Positions 37,122 through 46,540 of a stretch of DNA of 64,000 nucleotides are shown here, one piece after another (positions within the stretch are counted from its first letter, which is position 1; every line of letters starts with the position of its first letter). The notes beneath the pieces are model-generated. The model was not told the origin of the DNA. It searched no databases and saw only the letters and a program-made list of their open reading frames with translations. A program made the translations under genes and the position numbers. The stretch covers positions 310,001 through 374,000 of the forward strand of contig NZ_JAGTXM010000006.1 in assembly GCF_018252635.1 (NCBI RefSeq), read 5' to 3'. The stretch comes from Citrobacter amalonaticus. Lineage in GTDB: Bacteria; Pseudomonadota; Gammaproteobacteria; Enterobacterales; Enterobacteriaceae.

Positions 37122-39968
37122 TTGAAATACCTTGCATCCTTTCGCACAACCCTGAAAATCTCGCGCTACCTGTTCAGAGCGTTGGCGCTGTTGATTTGGC
37201 TGCTCATTGCCTTTGCCTCGGTGTTCTACATCGTAAACGCCCTGCATCAACGGGAGTCTGAGATCCGCCAGGAGTTTAACCTCAGTTCCGATCAGGCTCA
37301 GCGTTACATTCAGCGCACGTCTGATGTGATGAAAGAGCTTAAGTACATCGCTGAGAATCGCCTGACGGCGGAGAACGGCGTGTTGTCTTCGCGGTCGCGT
37401 GACGATAAAACCGAGGTGCCGACCTTTCAGCCGCTGTTTACCGATTCCGACTGTGCGGCAATGGGTACCGCCTGGCGCGGATCGCTTGAGTCGCTGGCGT
37501 GGTTCATGCGCTACTGGCGTGACAACTTTTCCGCTGCGTACGATCTGAATCGCGTTTTTCTCATCGGCAGCGATAACCTCTGTATGGCCAATTTCGGCCT
37601 GCGCGATATGCCCGTTGAGCGTGATAACGCGCTGAAAACGCTGCACGAACGGATTATGAAGTACCGCAATGCGCCGAAGGATGAGTCCGGGAACAATCTC
37701 TACTGGGTTGGCCAGGGGCCACGTCCGGGGATCGGTTATTTCTACGCGTTGACCCCGGTCTATCTGGCAAACCGCCTGCAGGCGCTGCTGGGGGTGGAGC
37801 AGTCCATTCGGATGGAAAACTTCTTTACGCCGGGCAGCCTGCCGATGGGGGTGACGATTCTGGATGAAAATGGGCATGCGCTGATTTCACTGACCGGGCC
37901 GGAAGGCACCATCAAGGCGGAACCCCGCTGGATGCAGGAGCGCTCCTGGTTTGGCTATACGCCAGGCTTTCGTGAGCTGGTGCTGAAGAAAAACCTGCCG
38001 CCGTCTTCGCTGAGCATTGTCTATTCCGTTCCGGTCGATCTGGTGCTGGAACGGATCCGGATGCTGATTCTGAATGCCATTCTGTTGAACGTGCTGGTGG
38101 GGGCGGCGCTGTTTACCCTCGCGCGGATGTATGAAAGACGGATCTTTATCCCGGCGGAAAGCGACGCCCAACGGCTGGAAGAGCATGAACAATTTAACCG
38201 TAAGATTGTCGCGTCCGCACCGGTCGGGATCTGTATTCTGCGCACCGTTGACGGTATTAACATCCTCAGTAACGAGCTGGCGCACACCTACCTGAACATG
38301 CTCACCCATGAAGATCGACAGCGGCTGACGCAAATCATCTGCGGACAGCAGGTGAATTTTGTCGATGTGCTGACCAGTAATAATACCAATTTGCAGATTA
38401 GCTTCGTCCATTCCCGCTATCGCAATGAAAACGTGGCGATCTGCGTGCTGGTGGATGTCTCCGCCCGCGTCAAAATGGAGGAGTCATTGCAGGAGATGGC
38501 GCAGGCAGCGGAGCAGGCGAGCCAGTCGAAATCGATGTTCCTCGCGACCGTCAGCCATGAGCTGCGCACGCCGCTGTATGGCATCATCGGTAACCTCGAT
38601 CTCCTGCAAACCAAAGAATTGCCAAAAGGGGTTGATCGGCTGGTGACGGCGATGAATAACTCCTCCAGTCTGCTGCTGAAAATCATCAGTGACATTCTCG
38701 ACTTCTCGAAAATTGAATCGGAGCAGTTGAAAATTGAACCGCGTGAATTCTCACCGCGTGAAGTGATGAGCCACATTACGGCGAACTATCTGCCGCTGGT
38801 AGTGCGTAAGCAGATCGGACTGTACTGCTTTATCGAACCGAATGTGCCGGTTGCGCTTAATGGCGATCCAATGCGCCTGCAGCAGGTGATTTCTAACCTG
38901 TTGAGCAATGCGATTAAATTCACCGATATTGGCTGTATTATGCTGCATGTCAGCCGTGACGATGATTATCTCAGCATTCGGGTGCGGGATACCGGCGTCG
39001 GGATCCCGGCGAAAGAGGTGGTGCGTCTGTTCGACCCATTCTTCCAGGTCGGTACGGGCGTGCAGCGTAATTTCCAGGGCACGGGACTGGGACTGGCGAT
39101 TTGCGAAAAGCTAATCAGCATGATGGATGGCGACATCTCGGTCGATTCCGAACCGGGGATGGGGAGCCAGTTTACGGTGCGTATTCCGCTGTACGGTGCG
39201 CAGTATCCGGAGAAAAAAGGGCTCGATGGACTGGCCAGAACACGCTGCTGGCTGGCGGTGCGCAATGCTTCTTTGTGCCAGTTTATAGAGAACAGCCTGA
39301 CGCGTAACGGTGTCGAGGTGATGCGTTATGAAGGCCAGACGCCAGCGAGTGATGATGTATTGATCACTGACGATGCGCTGGAACAGCCGTGGCAGGGGCG
39401 TGCGGCGGTGATTTTCTGTCGACGCCATATTGGCATTCCGCTGGAAAGAGTGCCGGGCGAGTGGATACACAGCGTGGCATCGCCGCATGAACTGCCGGCG
39501 CTGCTGGCGCGGATCTACCGTATTGAGCTGGACGATGAGGAGCTCTCCTGCGCGTTACCGGCTCCGGAAAAAGCGGCGGCCACCAATGATGACATGATGA
39601 TCCTGGTGGTTGACGATCATCCAATTAACCGCCGCCTGCTGGCCGATCAGTTGGGATCGCTGGGGTATCAGTGCAAAACCGCCAATGACGGCGTGGATGC
39701 CCTGAACGTGCTAAGCAAAAACCATATCGATATCGTGCTGAGCGACGTTAACATGCCGAATATGGACGGCTATCGTCTGACGCAGCGTATACGTCAGTTG
39801 GGGCTGACGTTACCGGTAGTGGGGGTGACGGCCAACGCGTTAGCCGAAGAGAAGCAGCGCTGTCTGGAGTCGGGGATGGACAGCTGTCTGTCGAAGCCGG
39901 TCACGCTGGACGTTATCAGGCAGACGCTGGCGGTGTATGCGGAGCGGGTCAGAAAAACGCGAGGTTAA
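37122..39968 (+). CDS. rcsC: RcsC, hybrid sensor kinase of the Rcs phosphorelay
   Basis: A 948-residue inner-membrane hybrid kinase. It has two membrane helices (about 20-42 and 313-335), a PAS-like linker and the H-box ATVSHELRTPLYG. Catalytic motifs are RDTGVGIP and GTGLGLAI; an ABL domain precedes the C-terminal receiver with IVLSDVNMPNMDG. It passes phosphate to RcsD and then RcsB to control capsule and envelope stress genes. The start is TTG 37122 (GGCGGAG ten bases upstream). No ATG gives the family N-terminus MKYLASFRTTLK. It is convergent with rcsB. Confidence 0.96.
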   Translation: MKYLASFRTTLKISRYLFRALALLIWLLIAFASVFYIVNALHQRESEIRQEFNLSSDQAQRYIQRTSDVMKELKYIAENRLTAENGVLSSRSRDDKTEVPTFQPLFTDSDCAAMGTAWRGSLESLAWFMRYWRDNFSAAYDLNRVFLIGSDNLCMANFGLRDMPVERDNALKTLHERIMKYRNAPKDESGNNLYWVGQGPRPGIGYFYALTPVYLANRLQALLGVEQSIRMENFFTPGSLPMGVTILDENGHALISLTGPEGTIKAEPRWMQERSWFGYTPGFRELVLKKNLPPSSLSIVYSVPVDLVLERIRMLILNAILLNVLVGAALFTLARMYERRIFIPAESDAQRLEEHEQFNRKIVASAPVGICILRTVDGINILSNELAHTYLNMLTHEDRQRLTQIICGQQVNFVDVLTSNNTNLQISFVHSRYRNENVAICVLVDVSARVKMEESLQEMAQAAEQASQSKSMFLATVSHELRTPLYGIIGNLDLLQTKELPKGVDRLVTAMNNSSSLLLKIISDILDFSKIESEQLKIEPREFSPREVMSHITANYLPLVVRKQIGLYCFIEPNVPVALNGDPMRLQQVISNLLSNAIKFTDIGCIMLHVSRDDDYLSIRVRDTGVGIPAKEVVRLFDPFFQVGTGVQRNFQGTGLGLAICEKLISMMDGDISVDSEPGMGSQFTVRIPLYGAQYPEKKGLDGLARTRCWLAVRNASLCQFIENSLTRNGVEVMRYEGQTPASDDVLITDDALEQPWQGRAAVIFCRRHIGIPLERVPGEWIHSVASPHELPALLARIYRIELDDEELSCALPAPEKAAATNDDMMILVVDDHPINRRLLADQLGSLGYQCKTANDGVDALNVLSKNHIDIVLSDVNMPNMDGYRLTQRIRQLGLTLPVVGVTANALAEEKQRCLESGMDSCLSKPVTLDVIRQTLAVYAERVRKTRG

Positions 39969-39970
39969 AA

Positions 39971-40060
39971 ATGCCGGATGGCGGCTTTGCCTCATCCGGC
40001 CTACAGAACGGGGATGTTTTCCGTAATGCGTAGGCCTGATAAGCGGAGCGCCATCAGGCA
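39971..40060. repeat. REP/BIME element between rcsC and rcsB
   Basis: Two PU units, GCCGGATGGCGG...CATCCGGCC and GTAGGCCTGATAAGCGGAGCG...GCCATCAGGC, between the convergent rcsC and rcsB genes. Confidence 0.88.
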
Positions 40061-40080
40061 TGTTGCAACTGAAAGAGGAA

Positions 40081-40731
40081 TTAGTCTTTGTCTGCCGGAC
40101 TCAGGGTCACGGAAGAGAGATAGTTCAGCAGTGCAATATCATTCTCAACGCCCAGTTTCATCATTGCTGATTTCTTCTGGCTGCTGATGGTTTTAATACT
40201 GCGATTCAGCTTCTTGGCGATTTCAGTCACCAGGAAACCTTCGGCAAACAGACGCAGCACTTCACTCTCTTTCGGAGAGAGACGTTTATCGCCATAGCCA
40301 CCCGCGCTGATTTTTTCCAGCAGGCGAGAGACGCTTTCCGGAGTGAACTTCTTGCCTTTCTGTAGCGCAGCAAGCGCTTTCGGCAGGTCTGTTGGCGCGC
40401 CCTGTTTCAGGACAATTCCTTCGATATCAAGATCAAGCACCGCGCTGAGGATTGCCGGGTTATTGTTCATGGTCAGAACAATGATCGACAGGCTCGGGAA
40501 ATGACGCTTGATGTATTTGATCAGAGTGATCCCATCACCGTACTTATCGCCCGGCATAGAGAGATCGGTAATCAACACGTGCGCATCTAATTTTGGCAGG
40601 TTGTTGATCAGTGCTGTGGAGTCTTCAAATTCGCCGACAACATTCACCCACTCGATTTGCTCAAGTGATTTGCGAATACCGAACAGTACAATCGGATGGT
40701 CATCGGCAATAATTACGTTCATATTGTTCAT
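40081..40731 (-). CDS. rcsB: RcsB, response regulator of the Rcs phosphorelay
   Basis: A 216-residue NarL/FixJ-type regulator. The receiver has Asp56 (HVLITDLSMPGDKYGDG). The LuxR-type HTH (LSPKESEVLRLFAEGFLVTE, then IKTISSQKKSAMMKLGV) is at the C-terminus. It receives phosphate from RcsD and acts alone or with RcsA, GadE and others. It lies 15 bases downstream of rcsD. Confidence 0.98.
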   Translation of the reverse strand: MNNMNVIIADDHPIVLFGIRKSLEQIEWVNVVGEFEDSTALINNLPKLDAHVLITDLSMPGDKYGDGITLIKYIKRHFPSLSIIVLTMNNNPAILSAVLDLDIEGIVLKQGAPTDLPKALAALQKGKKFTPESVSRLLEKISAGGYGDKRLSPKESEVLRLFAEGFLVTEIAKKLNRSIKTISSQKKSAMMKLGVENDIALLNYLSSVTLSPADKD

Positions 40732-40746
40732 GTAAAGGCTACCTTG

Positions 40747-43416
40747 CTACAGCAAGCTCTTGACGTAGGTGTCAATGTCGCTGATGTATTTTTCTATTCC
40801 TGGAGCATCTTTCTCACGAATCAGATGTTCCAGCGTTTCACATAACTGCTTGCCGGGTACCAGATTTAGCATGGCAAACACGCCTTTCAGGCGGTGAGCC
40901 GTTTGGGCTAGCGCAGCAAAATCGCTGATTGCAGCCTCAGTATACAACCTCTTAACATCATCCGGTACTGTGTCTACAAATAGAGCGTAATAACCGCTGG
41001 CATGAAGTTCGGCGTTTTCATCACCTCCCAGAGGAGATTCCGGGATCGCTTCTTGCGCCAGTTGCTCTTCAATTAGTTGTAGTACAGCTTCCTGCATAGC
41101 GTTGCTCATATTAAAGTTGACGCGAAGCTGGCCTGGGCCAATTTTCCGCACGCCTGACTCATCATCGCTTAAAAGCAAGCCGGAGGCAGTAAGATTAGAC
41201 GGATTATCAGTTAAAAAGAGATCATATTCTTGACTTATGAGTCTCTCATCCGGGGTGATGCAGGTTGCTCCCCAGTTTTCCAACTGGCGAAGCACGATGT
41301 TACGAACCTCGTTAGAGGTCACGTCGATCATCACGCTGACATCATCCAGCAGACGCTCTTCGTCTTCTTTATGCTGGTCGAGCGGCGTCATTTTAACATG
41401 GACTGTATAGCGTGTACCCAGCGCATCTCGCGCTTTTATGTTCAAATGGCCGCCAAGTTTACGCGCCAACTGATCGCATAGCCAAAAGGCCAGCGGATTG
41501 GCTTTGCCGTAACGATCTTTCTGCGTCTCGCTGATGAACGGGAAATGCAGATTGTCGATTTCGCTCAACGTCACCCCTTCGCCAGTATCCAGAATACGGA
41601 ACGTCAGGCGTTCGGCCACCGATTCATCCTGATCCACCTCGAGCGTGATTTTGCCAATCTGGGTGGTCGTTACTGCGTACTGCATCAACAGCAGCAAGAT
41701 CCGTCGCAGTGCATCGCGATCGCCACGCCGCTCGTCGTTTGCCTTAAGATGGTTGTTGATGAGCAGTTGCAACCCTTTACGCTTCATGGCGGGCAGCACT
41801 TGCGGGACGACTTCATCAATCAGCGACTGAACCGAGAAGAGGGTAGGTTCACTCTTCCAGGTGTCACTTTCCAGCATATTTGCCAGTTGAATTTCATCAA
41901 TCATACGGACCATCACGTCAGCATGGTTCGCCAGTTGCTGGGCATCAGGCGTTTGCAACTGGGCAACCTCCGCCGCCAGCGTTTTGACCGGCGCTTTTAA
42001 CGCCTCGCCGATGTTTTGCATAAAGGCAACGCGGCCCTGCTGATTTTTTTCGTATAACCGCTGTGCCTGTTTGAGCTTTTTGTTCACCAGTACTTCACGA
42101 TCCTGGTCGCGTATGATGAAGATTTGTGTACGCGGTGCGACCTGGCTGCGGAACAGGCGTATCTCATACAGCTCGTTATTGACGGTCGCCTGGATCACGC
42201 CCTGATGCTGTTCCGCCATGCTGGTGATGTTTTGCAGATTCAGATGTGGCAACAGATGGTCGGCAATTTTGTTGCTCATCACCGTGCGGTTTGCCTCCTG
42301 ATCATGCACCAGCAGGCCCAGCGGCAGCAGGGAGACAATCTCTTCGTTAATCGCGCGCAGAATCCGTAGCTCATTATTGGCTGCGGTATTCGGCGCGACT
42401 TCCGTTGTGCGTCCCGGCTGGTTACGGAAGGTGGTATAGCCAAATAGCGCGAGGGCCAGCAGGCCGATGTTGAGTAACAGCGGTAACAGGATGTTTTGCA
42501 GCGTATCGAGCAGCAGGGTGCCAAACGGCACCTGCCAGACCAGGCGCATTCCCGTCGAGTTTAGCGCCGACGAGATTTCAATTTTCGAACTGTTAAAGCT
42601 GATGCTTACGCTGTCGGGTGATTCTTTATCTGCATTGCGTGTACTGACCGGTGTCGTGTCAGGTTCAAGGCGGAAGCTATCCAGCGGCATGCCGGGAGGA
42701 ATGAGGTCATTGATGGGCAGATCAAAGGCGACAACGGTCGCCAGATGTCCCGGCTGGTTAAAGGTGGTTCGCAGCGTAAAATAGTGGCCATTTTGCCATG
42801 CCAGTCGACGCAGTGATGAGAAGCTTTCCCGTTCGTCCAGCGCATTGGCCTGCTGGAGCATCTCCGCCCGACGGGAATCGACAATGCTGCCGATGGTCGA
42901 CTCTTTAAATCCCGAAGAGAGATCTTTTAACGGCAACGTCGAGATGAGCGTCAGGCTGTTATCCTGCCCGTTGAGATAATACATGGACCACGGCACCGTT
43001 TCCGCGCCCCACAGCGTGTCGAGGTAGGACGAGATGCGCTGCGTCATTTCCAGCGTTGAGCTGTCATGCGAGCCAAAGATCAGCGCTTCGGTTTTGCGCC
43101 GCGGTTTTTCAAGATAGTAAACGTCCTGTTTCAGGCGCGTTTCCTGCAATCCCTCGCTGCTCGACGGATTCGTGGTCGCGGCGATATTGTCATAGATTTG
43201 CCAGGTTGCGTATCGCCAGGTATCGATACGTTTGTGGATTGCATGCGTGATATCGACGATTTGATAGCTCTTATCTTTCAACCAGGCGTTAACCGCGCTT
43301 TGCACCATCACGCCCATCGTCACCAGCAACACAATGATCAGCAATAAAAAGAAACGGGTAATGCTTCCCGGCAGGAGGGAAAATCGGGACGTAGCCGTTG
43401 TATCAGACTGACTCAT
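40747..43416 (-). CDS. rcsD: RcsD, phosphotransfer protein of the Rcs phosphorelay
   Basis: An 889-residue inner-membrane protein. Two membrane helices (about 20-42 and 306-327) enclose a periplasmic domain. A kinase-like region without an H-box histidine is followed by an ABL domain and a C-terminal HPt domain with the phospho-histidine in LAQTAHRLKGVFAML. It relays phosphate from RcsC to RcsB. It is co-transcribed with rcsB; the promoter lies in the rcsD-micF gap. Confidence 0.96.
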   Translation of the reverse strand: MSQSDTTATSRFSLLPGSITRFFLLLIIVLLVTMGVMVQSAVNAWLKDKSYQIVDITHAIHKRIDTWRYATWQIYDNIAATTNPSSSEGLQETRLKQDVYYLEKPRRKTEALIFGSHDSSTLEMTQRISSYLDTLWGAETVPWSMYYLNGQDNSLTLISTLPLKDLSSGFKESTIGSIVDSRRAEMLQQANALDERESFSSLRRLAWQNGHYFTLRTTFNQPGHLATVVAFDLPINDLIPPGMPLDSFRLEPDTTPVSTRNADKESPDSVSISFNSSKIEISSALNSTGMRLVWQVPFGTLLLDTLQNILLPLLLNIGLLALALFGYTTFRNQPGRTTEVAPNTAANNELRILRAINEEIVSLLPLGLLVHDQEANRTVMSNKIADHLLPHLNLQNITSMAEQHQGVIQATVNNELYEIRLFRSQVAPRTQIFIIRDQDREVLVNKKLKQAQRLYEKNQQGRVAFMQNIGEALKAPVKTLAAEVAQLQTPDAQQLANHADVMVRMIDEIQLANMLESDTWKSEPTLFSVQSLIDEVVPQVLPAMKRKGLQLLINNHLKANDERRGDRDALRRILLLLMQYAVTTTQIGKITLEVDQDESVAERLTFRILDTGEGVTLSEIDNLHFPFISETQKDRYGKANPLAFWLCDQLARKLGGHLNIKARDALGTRYTVHVKMTPLDQHKEDEERLLDDVSVMIDVTSNEVRNIVLRQLENWGATCITPDERLISQEYDLFLTDNPSNLTASGLLLSDDESGVRKIGPGQLRVNFNMSNAMQEAVLQLIEEQLAQEAIPESPLGGDENAELHASGYYALFVDTVPDDVKRLYTEAAISDFAALAQTAHRLKGVFAMLNLVPGKQLCETLEHLIREKDAPGIEKYISDIDTYVKSLL

Positions 43417-43729
43417 TCGTGGTTATGACCTGTAAAACAACGCAGAAGGTGAAAGGGCAGTATAAAGGGTACGGTGCGAATTTCCACACTCTCTACTCAT
43501 TGATGTACTGCATTTTTTGCCAAAAAAATACATCAGTTAAATGATCTAAAAGTGTACAGACTCACCAGGGGCGTACAAATATTGCCCGTTCACGGGGAAG
43601 AAATAGCACGAAATAACAAGAAATCGGTTTCTGATATCAGTCAGTGACTGAATGAAGGTAAATAGTTAATAGTTGTTATTATTTTTATACGGTAGCACGT
43701 AAAGAGAAAAGTAAGTGTAAAGAAGGGTA
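43417..43729. other. rcsD-micF intergenic region with two palindromes
   Basis: This 313-base AT-rich gap must hold the rcsD promoter, which I cannot place with confidence. It contains a nested inverted repeat at 43501-43535 (TGATGTA...TACATCA around ATTTTTT-GCC-AAAAAAAT) and a perfect 15-base palindrome TCAGTCAGTGACTGA at 43637-43651. No ORF is credible. Confidence 0.5.
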
Positions 43730-43822
43730 AAAAAAAACCGGACGCATCGCATCCGGTTGAAATAGGGGTAAACAGACATTCAGAAATGAATGACGGTAAT
43801 AAATAAAGTTAATGATGATAGC
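43730..43822 (-). ncRNA. micF: MicF antisense small RNA
   Basis: The minus strand from 43822 reads GCTATCATCATTAACTTTAT and continues for 93 bases, the same length as E. coli MicF, into a terminator stem (ACCGGATGCG...CGTCCGGT) and T-run. MicF pairs with the ompF mRNA leader and, with Hfq, represses it. It is divergent from ompC, as in E. coli. A few bases differ only in the terminator stem. Confidence 0.95.
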
Positions 43823-43829
43823 GAGAGAT

Positions 43830-43873
43830 ATTTTAGTGATGTGCGACGTTTTTGTTTTGTCATTCAGTGCTAT
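43830..43873 (-). promoter_or_regulatory. micF promoter with marbox
   Basis: On the minus strand, 43873-43854 reads ATAGCACTGAATGACAAAAC, a close marbox (GCAC then GACAAAA). A -10 TAAAAT follows at 43835-43830, 18 bases on. MarA, SoxS and Rob would overlap the -35 region, as known for E. coli micF. Confidence 0.8.
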
Positions 43874-43977
43874 GAAAAATATTTACATAACAGGCTGTTT
43901 TTGTTGCTATTTTTATATTTCTTGAGTGATCGTGCTTATTTTTGGTCTTTTAGTGGCAAAAAAAAAGTTCCCTCTTG

Positions 43978-44071
43978 TTTACATTTTGAAACACCTATAT
44001 AGATAAATGAAACATCTTAAAAGTTTTAGTATCATATTCGTGTTGGATTATTCTGCAATTTTGAGGAGAAT
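43978..44071 (+). promoter_or_regulatory. ompC promoter with three OmpR sites
   Basis: Three tandem OmpR-type boxes: TTTACATTTTGAAACACC (from 43978), AAATGAAACATCTT (about 44004-44017) and AAAAGTTTTAGTATCAT (about 44019-44035). They precede -35 TTGGAT (44043-44048) and -10 GAGAAT (44066-44071), spacer 17. The layout is the one known for ompC in E. coli. Confidence 0.85.
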
Positions 44072-44156
44072 GAACTTGCCGACTGGTTAATGAGGGTTAA
44101 TCAGTATGCAGTGGCATAAAAAAGCAAATAAAGGCATATAACAGAGGGTTAATAAC

Positions 44157-45287
44157 ATGAAAGTTAAAGTACTGTCCCTCCTGGTACCAGCACTGCTGGT
44201 AGCAGGCGCAGCAAATGCGGCTGAAATTTATAACAAAGACGGCAACAAATTAGACCTGTTCGGTAAAGTCGACGGTCTGCATTATTTCTCCGATGATAAA
44301 AGCGCTGATGGCGATCAGACCTATATGCGTATCGGCTTCAAAGGCGAAACTCAGGTAAACGATCAGATCACCGGTTACGGCCAGTGGGAGTATCAGATCC
44401 AGGGTAACGCGCCTGAATCCGAAAACAACTCCTGGACTCGTGTCGCATTCGCCGGTCTGAAATTCGGCGATGCAGGTTCTTTCGACTACGGTCGTAACTA
44501 CGGCGTAGTCTATGACGTAACGTCCTGGACCGACGTCCTGCCTGAATTCGGTGGCGACACCTACGGTTCTGACAACTTCATGCAGCAGCGTGGTAATGGC
44601 TTCGCGACTTACCGTAACACTGATTTCTTCGGTCTGGTTGATGGCCTGAACTTTGCCCTGCAGTATCAGGGTAAAAACGGCAGCCCGTCTGGTGAAGGTG
44701 ATGATGGCATCGCTTACACCGGCGTGACTAACAACGGTCGTGAAGCGCTGCGTCAGAACGGTGACGGTGTTGGTGGTTCTGTAACCTATGACATCGGCGA
44801 AGGCTTCGGTCTGGGTGCGGCAGTGAGCAGCTCCAAACGTACTGATGAGCAGAACAGAGCAATCTACCTGGGTAACGGCGATCGCGCTGAAACCTACACC
44901 GGCGGTCTGAAATACGACGCTAACAACCTTTATCTGGCGGCACAGTACACCCAGACCTATAACGCAACGCGCGTAGGCGGCGAAGGTTGGGCAAACAAAG
45001 CGCAGAACTTCGAAGTGGTTGCTCAGTACCAGTTCGACTTCGGTCTGCGTCCATCCGTTGCTTACCTGCAGTCCAAAGGTAAAAACCTGGGGACTCTCAA
45101 CGGTCGTAACTACGACGATGAAGATCTGCTGAAATATGTTGATGTTGGCGCAACCTACTACTTCAACAAAAACATGTCCACCTACGTTGATTACAAAATC
45201 AACCTGCTGGACGACAACAGCTTCACTCGTGATGCTGGTATCAGCACCGACGACATCGTTGCACTGGGTCTGGTTTACCAGTTCTAA
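44157..45287 (+). CDS. ompC: OmpC, outer-membrane porin
   Basis: A 376-residue trimeric general porin. A 21-residue signal peptide (cleavage [13 protein letters not shown]) is followed by 16 beta strands. The constriction loop L3 has [14 protein letters not shown], and the C-terminus ends in LVYQF for BAM recognition. Surface loops, notably the segment [20 protein letters not shown] and the loop with RVGGEGW, differ from E. coli as expected under phage and immune selection. It is regulated by OmpR; micF lies divergently upstream. Confidence 0.97.
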   Translation: MKVKVLSLLVPALLVAGAANAAEIYNKDGNKLDLFGKVDGLHYFSDDKSADGDQTYMRIGFKGETQVNDQITGYGQWEYQIQGNAPESENNSWTRVAFAGLKFGDAGSFDYGRNYGVVYDVTSWTDVLPEFGGDTYGSDNFMQQRGNGFATYRNTDFFGLVDGLNFALQYQGKNGSPSGEGDDGIAYTGVTNNGREALRQNGDGVGGSVTYDIGEGFGLGAAVSSSKRTDEQNRAIYLGNGDRAETYTGGLKYDANNLYLAAQYTQTYNATRVGGEGWANKAQNFEVVAQYQFDFGLRPSVAYLQSKGKNLGTLNGRNYDDEDLLKYVDVGATYYFNKNMSTYVDYKINLLDDNSFTRDAGISTDDIVALGLVYQF

Positions 45288-45305
45288 GTTTGCTTAATGT
45301 CGATA

Positions 45306-45329
45306 AAAGGCCCTGCGGGGCCTTTTTTT
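45306..45329 (+). terminator. Terminator after ompC
   Basis: AAAGGCCC, loop TGCG, GGGCCTTTTTTT: a compact stem with a T-tract. Confidence 0.92.
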
Positions 45330-45401
45330 GTGTGGCTTTACGGCGTACAACCGTCGGTTTTTGGTGTACTCTTGCGCCTATTCGCAGGAGGATAATCACG
45401 T

Positions 45402-46457
45402 ATGGAAATGAATATTGCGCGGGTGGCCTTACTGGCTGCGACTCTCTTTTTTACCGGATGCGATAACACGCCGGATGCGGCGCAAACGACGACGCTCTCT
45501 CCCGTGGTACTTGAAGGTAAAACCATGGGCACCTTTTGGCGCGTGAGTGTTGTTGGTATTGATGCAGCGCGGGCAGAGACGTTACGTAGCCGAATTCAGG
45601 CGCAGCTGGATGCCGACGATCAATTACTCTCGACGTATAAAAAAGATTCAGCGCTGATGCGCTTTAATCAGTCGAAAAGTCTCTCTCCCTGGCCGGTCAG
45701 CGAGGCGATGGCGGATATCGTTACGTCAGCGCTGCGTATTGGGCAAAAAACGCAGGGAGCGATGGATATCACCGTTGGGCCGTTAGTGAATCTGTGGGGA
45801 TTTGGTCCTGATAAACAGCCGGTCCAGATCCCAACACAGGCGCAAATCGATGCGGCAAGAGCTAACAGCGGGTTGCAGCATCTGACGGTAATCAACCAGG
45901 CAAAACAGCAGTACCTGCAAAAAGATCTGCCAGATTTGTTTGTCGATCTCTCCACCGTCGGCGAAGGTTACGCCGCCGATCATCTGGCGCACTTGATGGA
46001 GCAGGAAGGGATTGCCCGCTATCTGGTTTCTGTTGGCGGGGCGCTGAACAGTCGCGGGATGAATGCTGAAGGGCATCCGTGGCGGGTGGCGATCCAGAAG
46101 CCTACCGACCGTGAAAACGCGGTTCAGGCGGTGGTGGATATTAACGGGCACGGTATCAGTACCTCCGGCAGCTATCGAAACTATTACGAGCTGAACGGCA
46201 AGCGCCTCACTCATGTTATCGATCCACAGACCGGGCGCCCTATTGAGCACAATCTGGTATCCGTGACGGTAATTGCGCCCACGGCGCTGGAAGCGGACGG
46301 CTGGGATACGGGGTTGATGGTGCTCGGCACGGAGAAAGCCAAAGAGGTCGTGCGCCGGGAAGGGCTGGCGGTGTACATGATCAGCAAAGAGGGGGAGGGA
46401 TTCAAAACCTGGATGTCTCCGCAGTTTGAAAGCTTCCTCATTCGCGAACAAAATTAA
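45402..46457 (+). CDS. apbE: ApbE, FAD:protein FMN transferase lipoprotein
   Basis: A 351-residue lipoprotein with lipobox FFTGC (Cys20). It attaches FMN to threonine residues of target proteins such as RnfG and NqrB in the periplasm, using FAD. Family motifs seen: GKTMGTFWRV, VDLSTVGEGYAADHLA and SVGGALNSRG. ISTSGSYRNYYELNGKRLTHVIDP spans the metal/FAD site. Upstream TTCGCAGGAGG gives the ribosome binding site. Confidence 0.96.
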   Translation: MEMNIARVALLAATLFFTGCDNTPDAAQTTTLSPVVLEGKTMGTFWRVSVVGIDAARAETLRSRIQAQLDADDQLLSTYKKDSALMRFNQSKSLSPWPVSEAMADIVTSALRIGQKTQGAMDITVGPLVNLWGFGPDKQPVQIPTQAQIDAARANSGLQHLTVINQAKQQYLQKDLPDLFVDLSTVGEGYAADHLAHLMEQEGIARYLVSVGGALNSRGMNAEGHPWRVAIQKPTDRENAVQAVVDINGHGISTSGSYRNYYELNGKRLTHVIDPQTGRPIEHNLVSVTVIAPTALEADGWDTGLMVLGTEKAKEVVRREGLAVYMISKEGEGFKTWMSPQFESFLIREQN

Positions 46458-46466
46458 AAAGCAAGA
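46452..46466 (+). promoter_or_regulatory. Ada box of the ada-alkB operon
   Basis: AATTAAAAAGCAAGA matches the E. coli ada operator region (A box AAT, B box GCAA, 6 bases between). It overlaps the apbE stop codon and lies about 75 bases before ada. Methylated Ada would bind here to activate its own operon. Confidence 0.65.
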
Positions 46467-46540
46467 TTGCGGGTTTTCGTGTGATGGGTTTCGGACACAC
46501 TACCGCTAAGCAGGCACTATGCTTAACGAAGGAGTCCAGT

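Noticed and set aside
43790-44002. 70-codon plus-strand frame between micF and ompC
   Set aside because: It overlaps micF antisense, the marbox and the first OmpR box; composition is that of AT-rich regulatory DNA.
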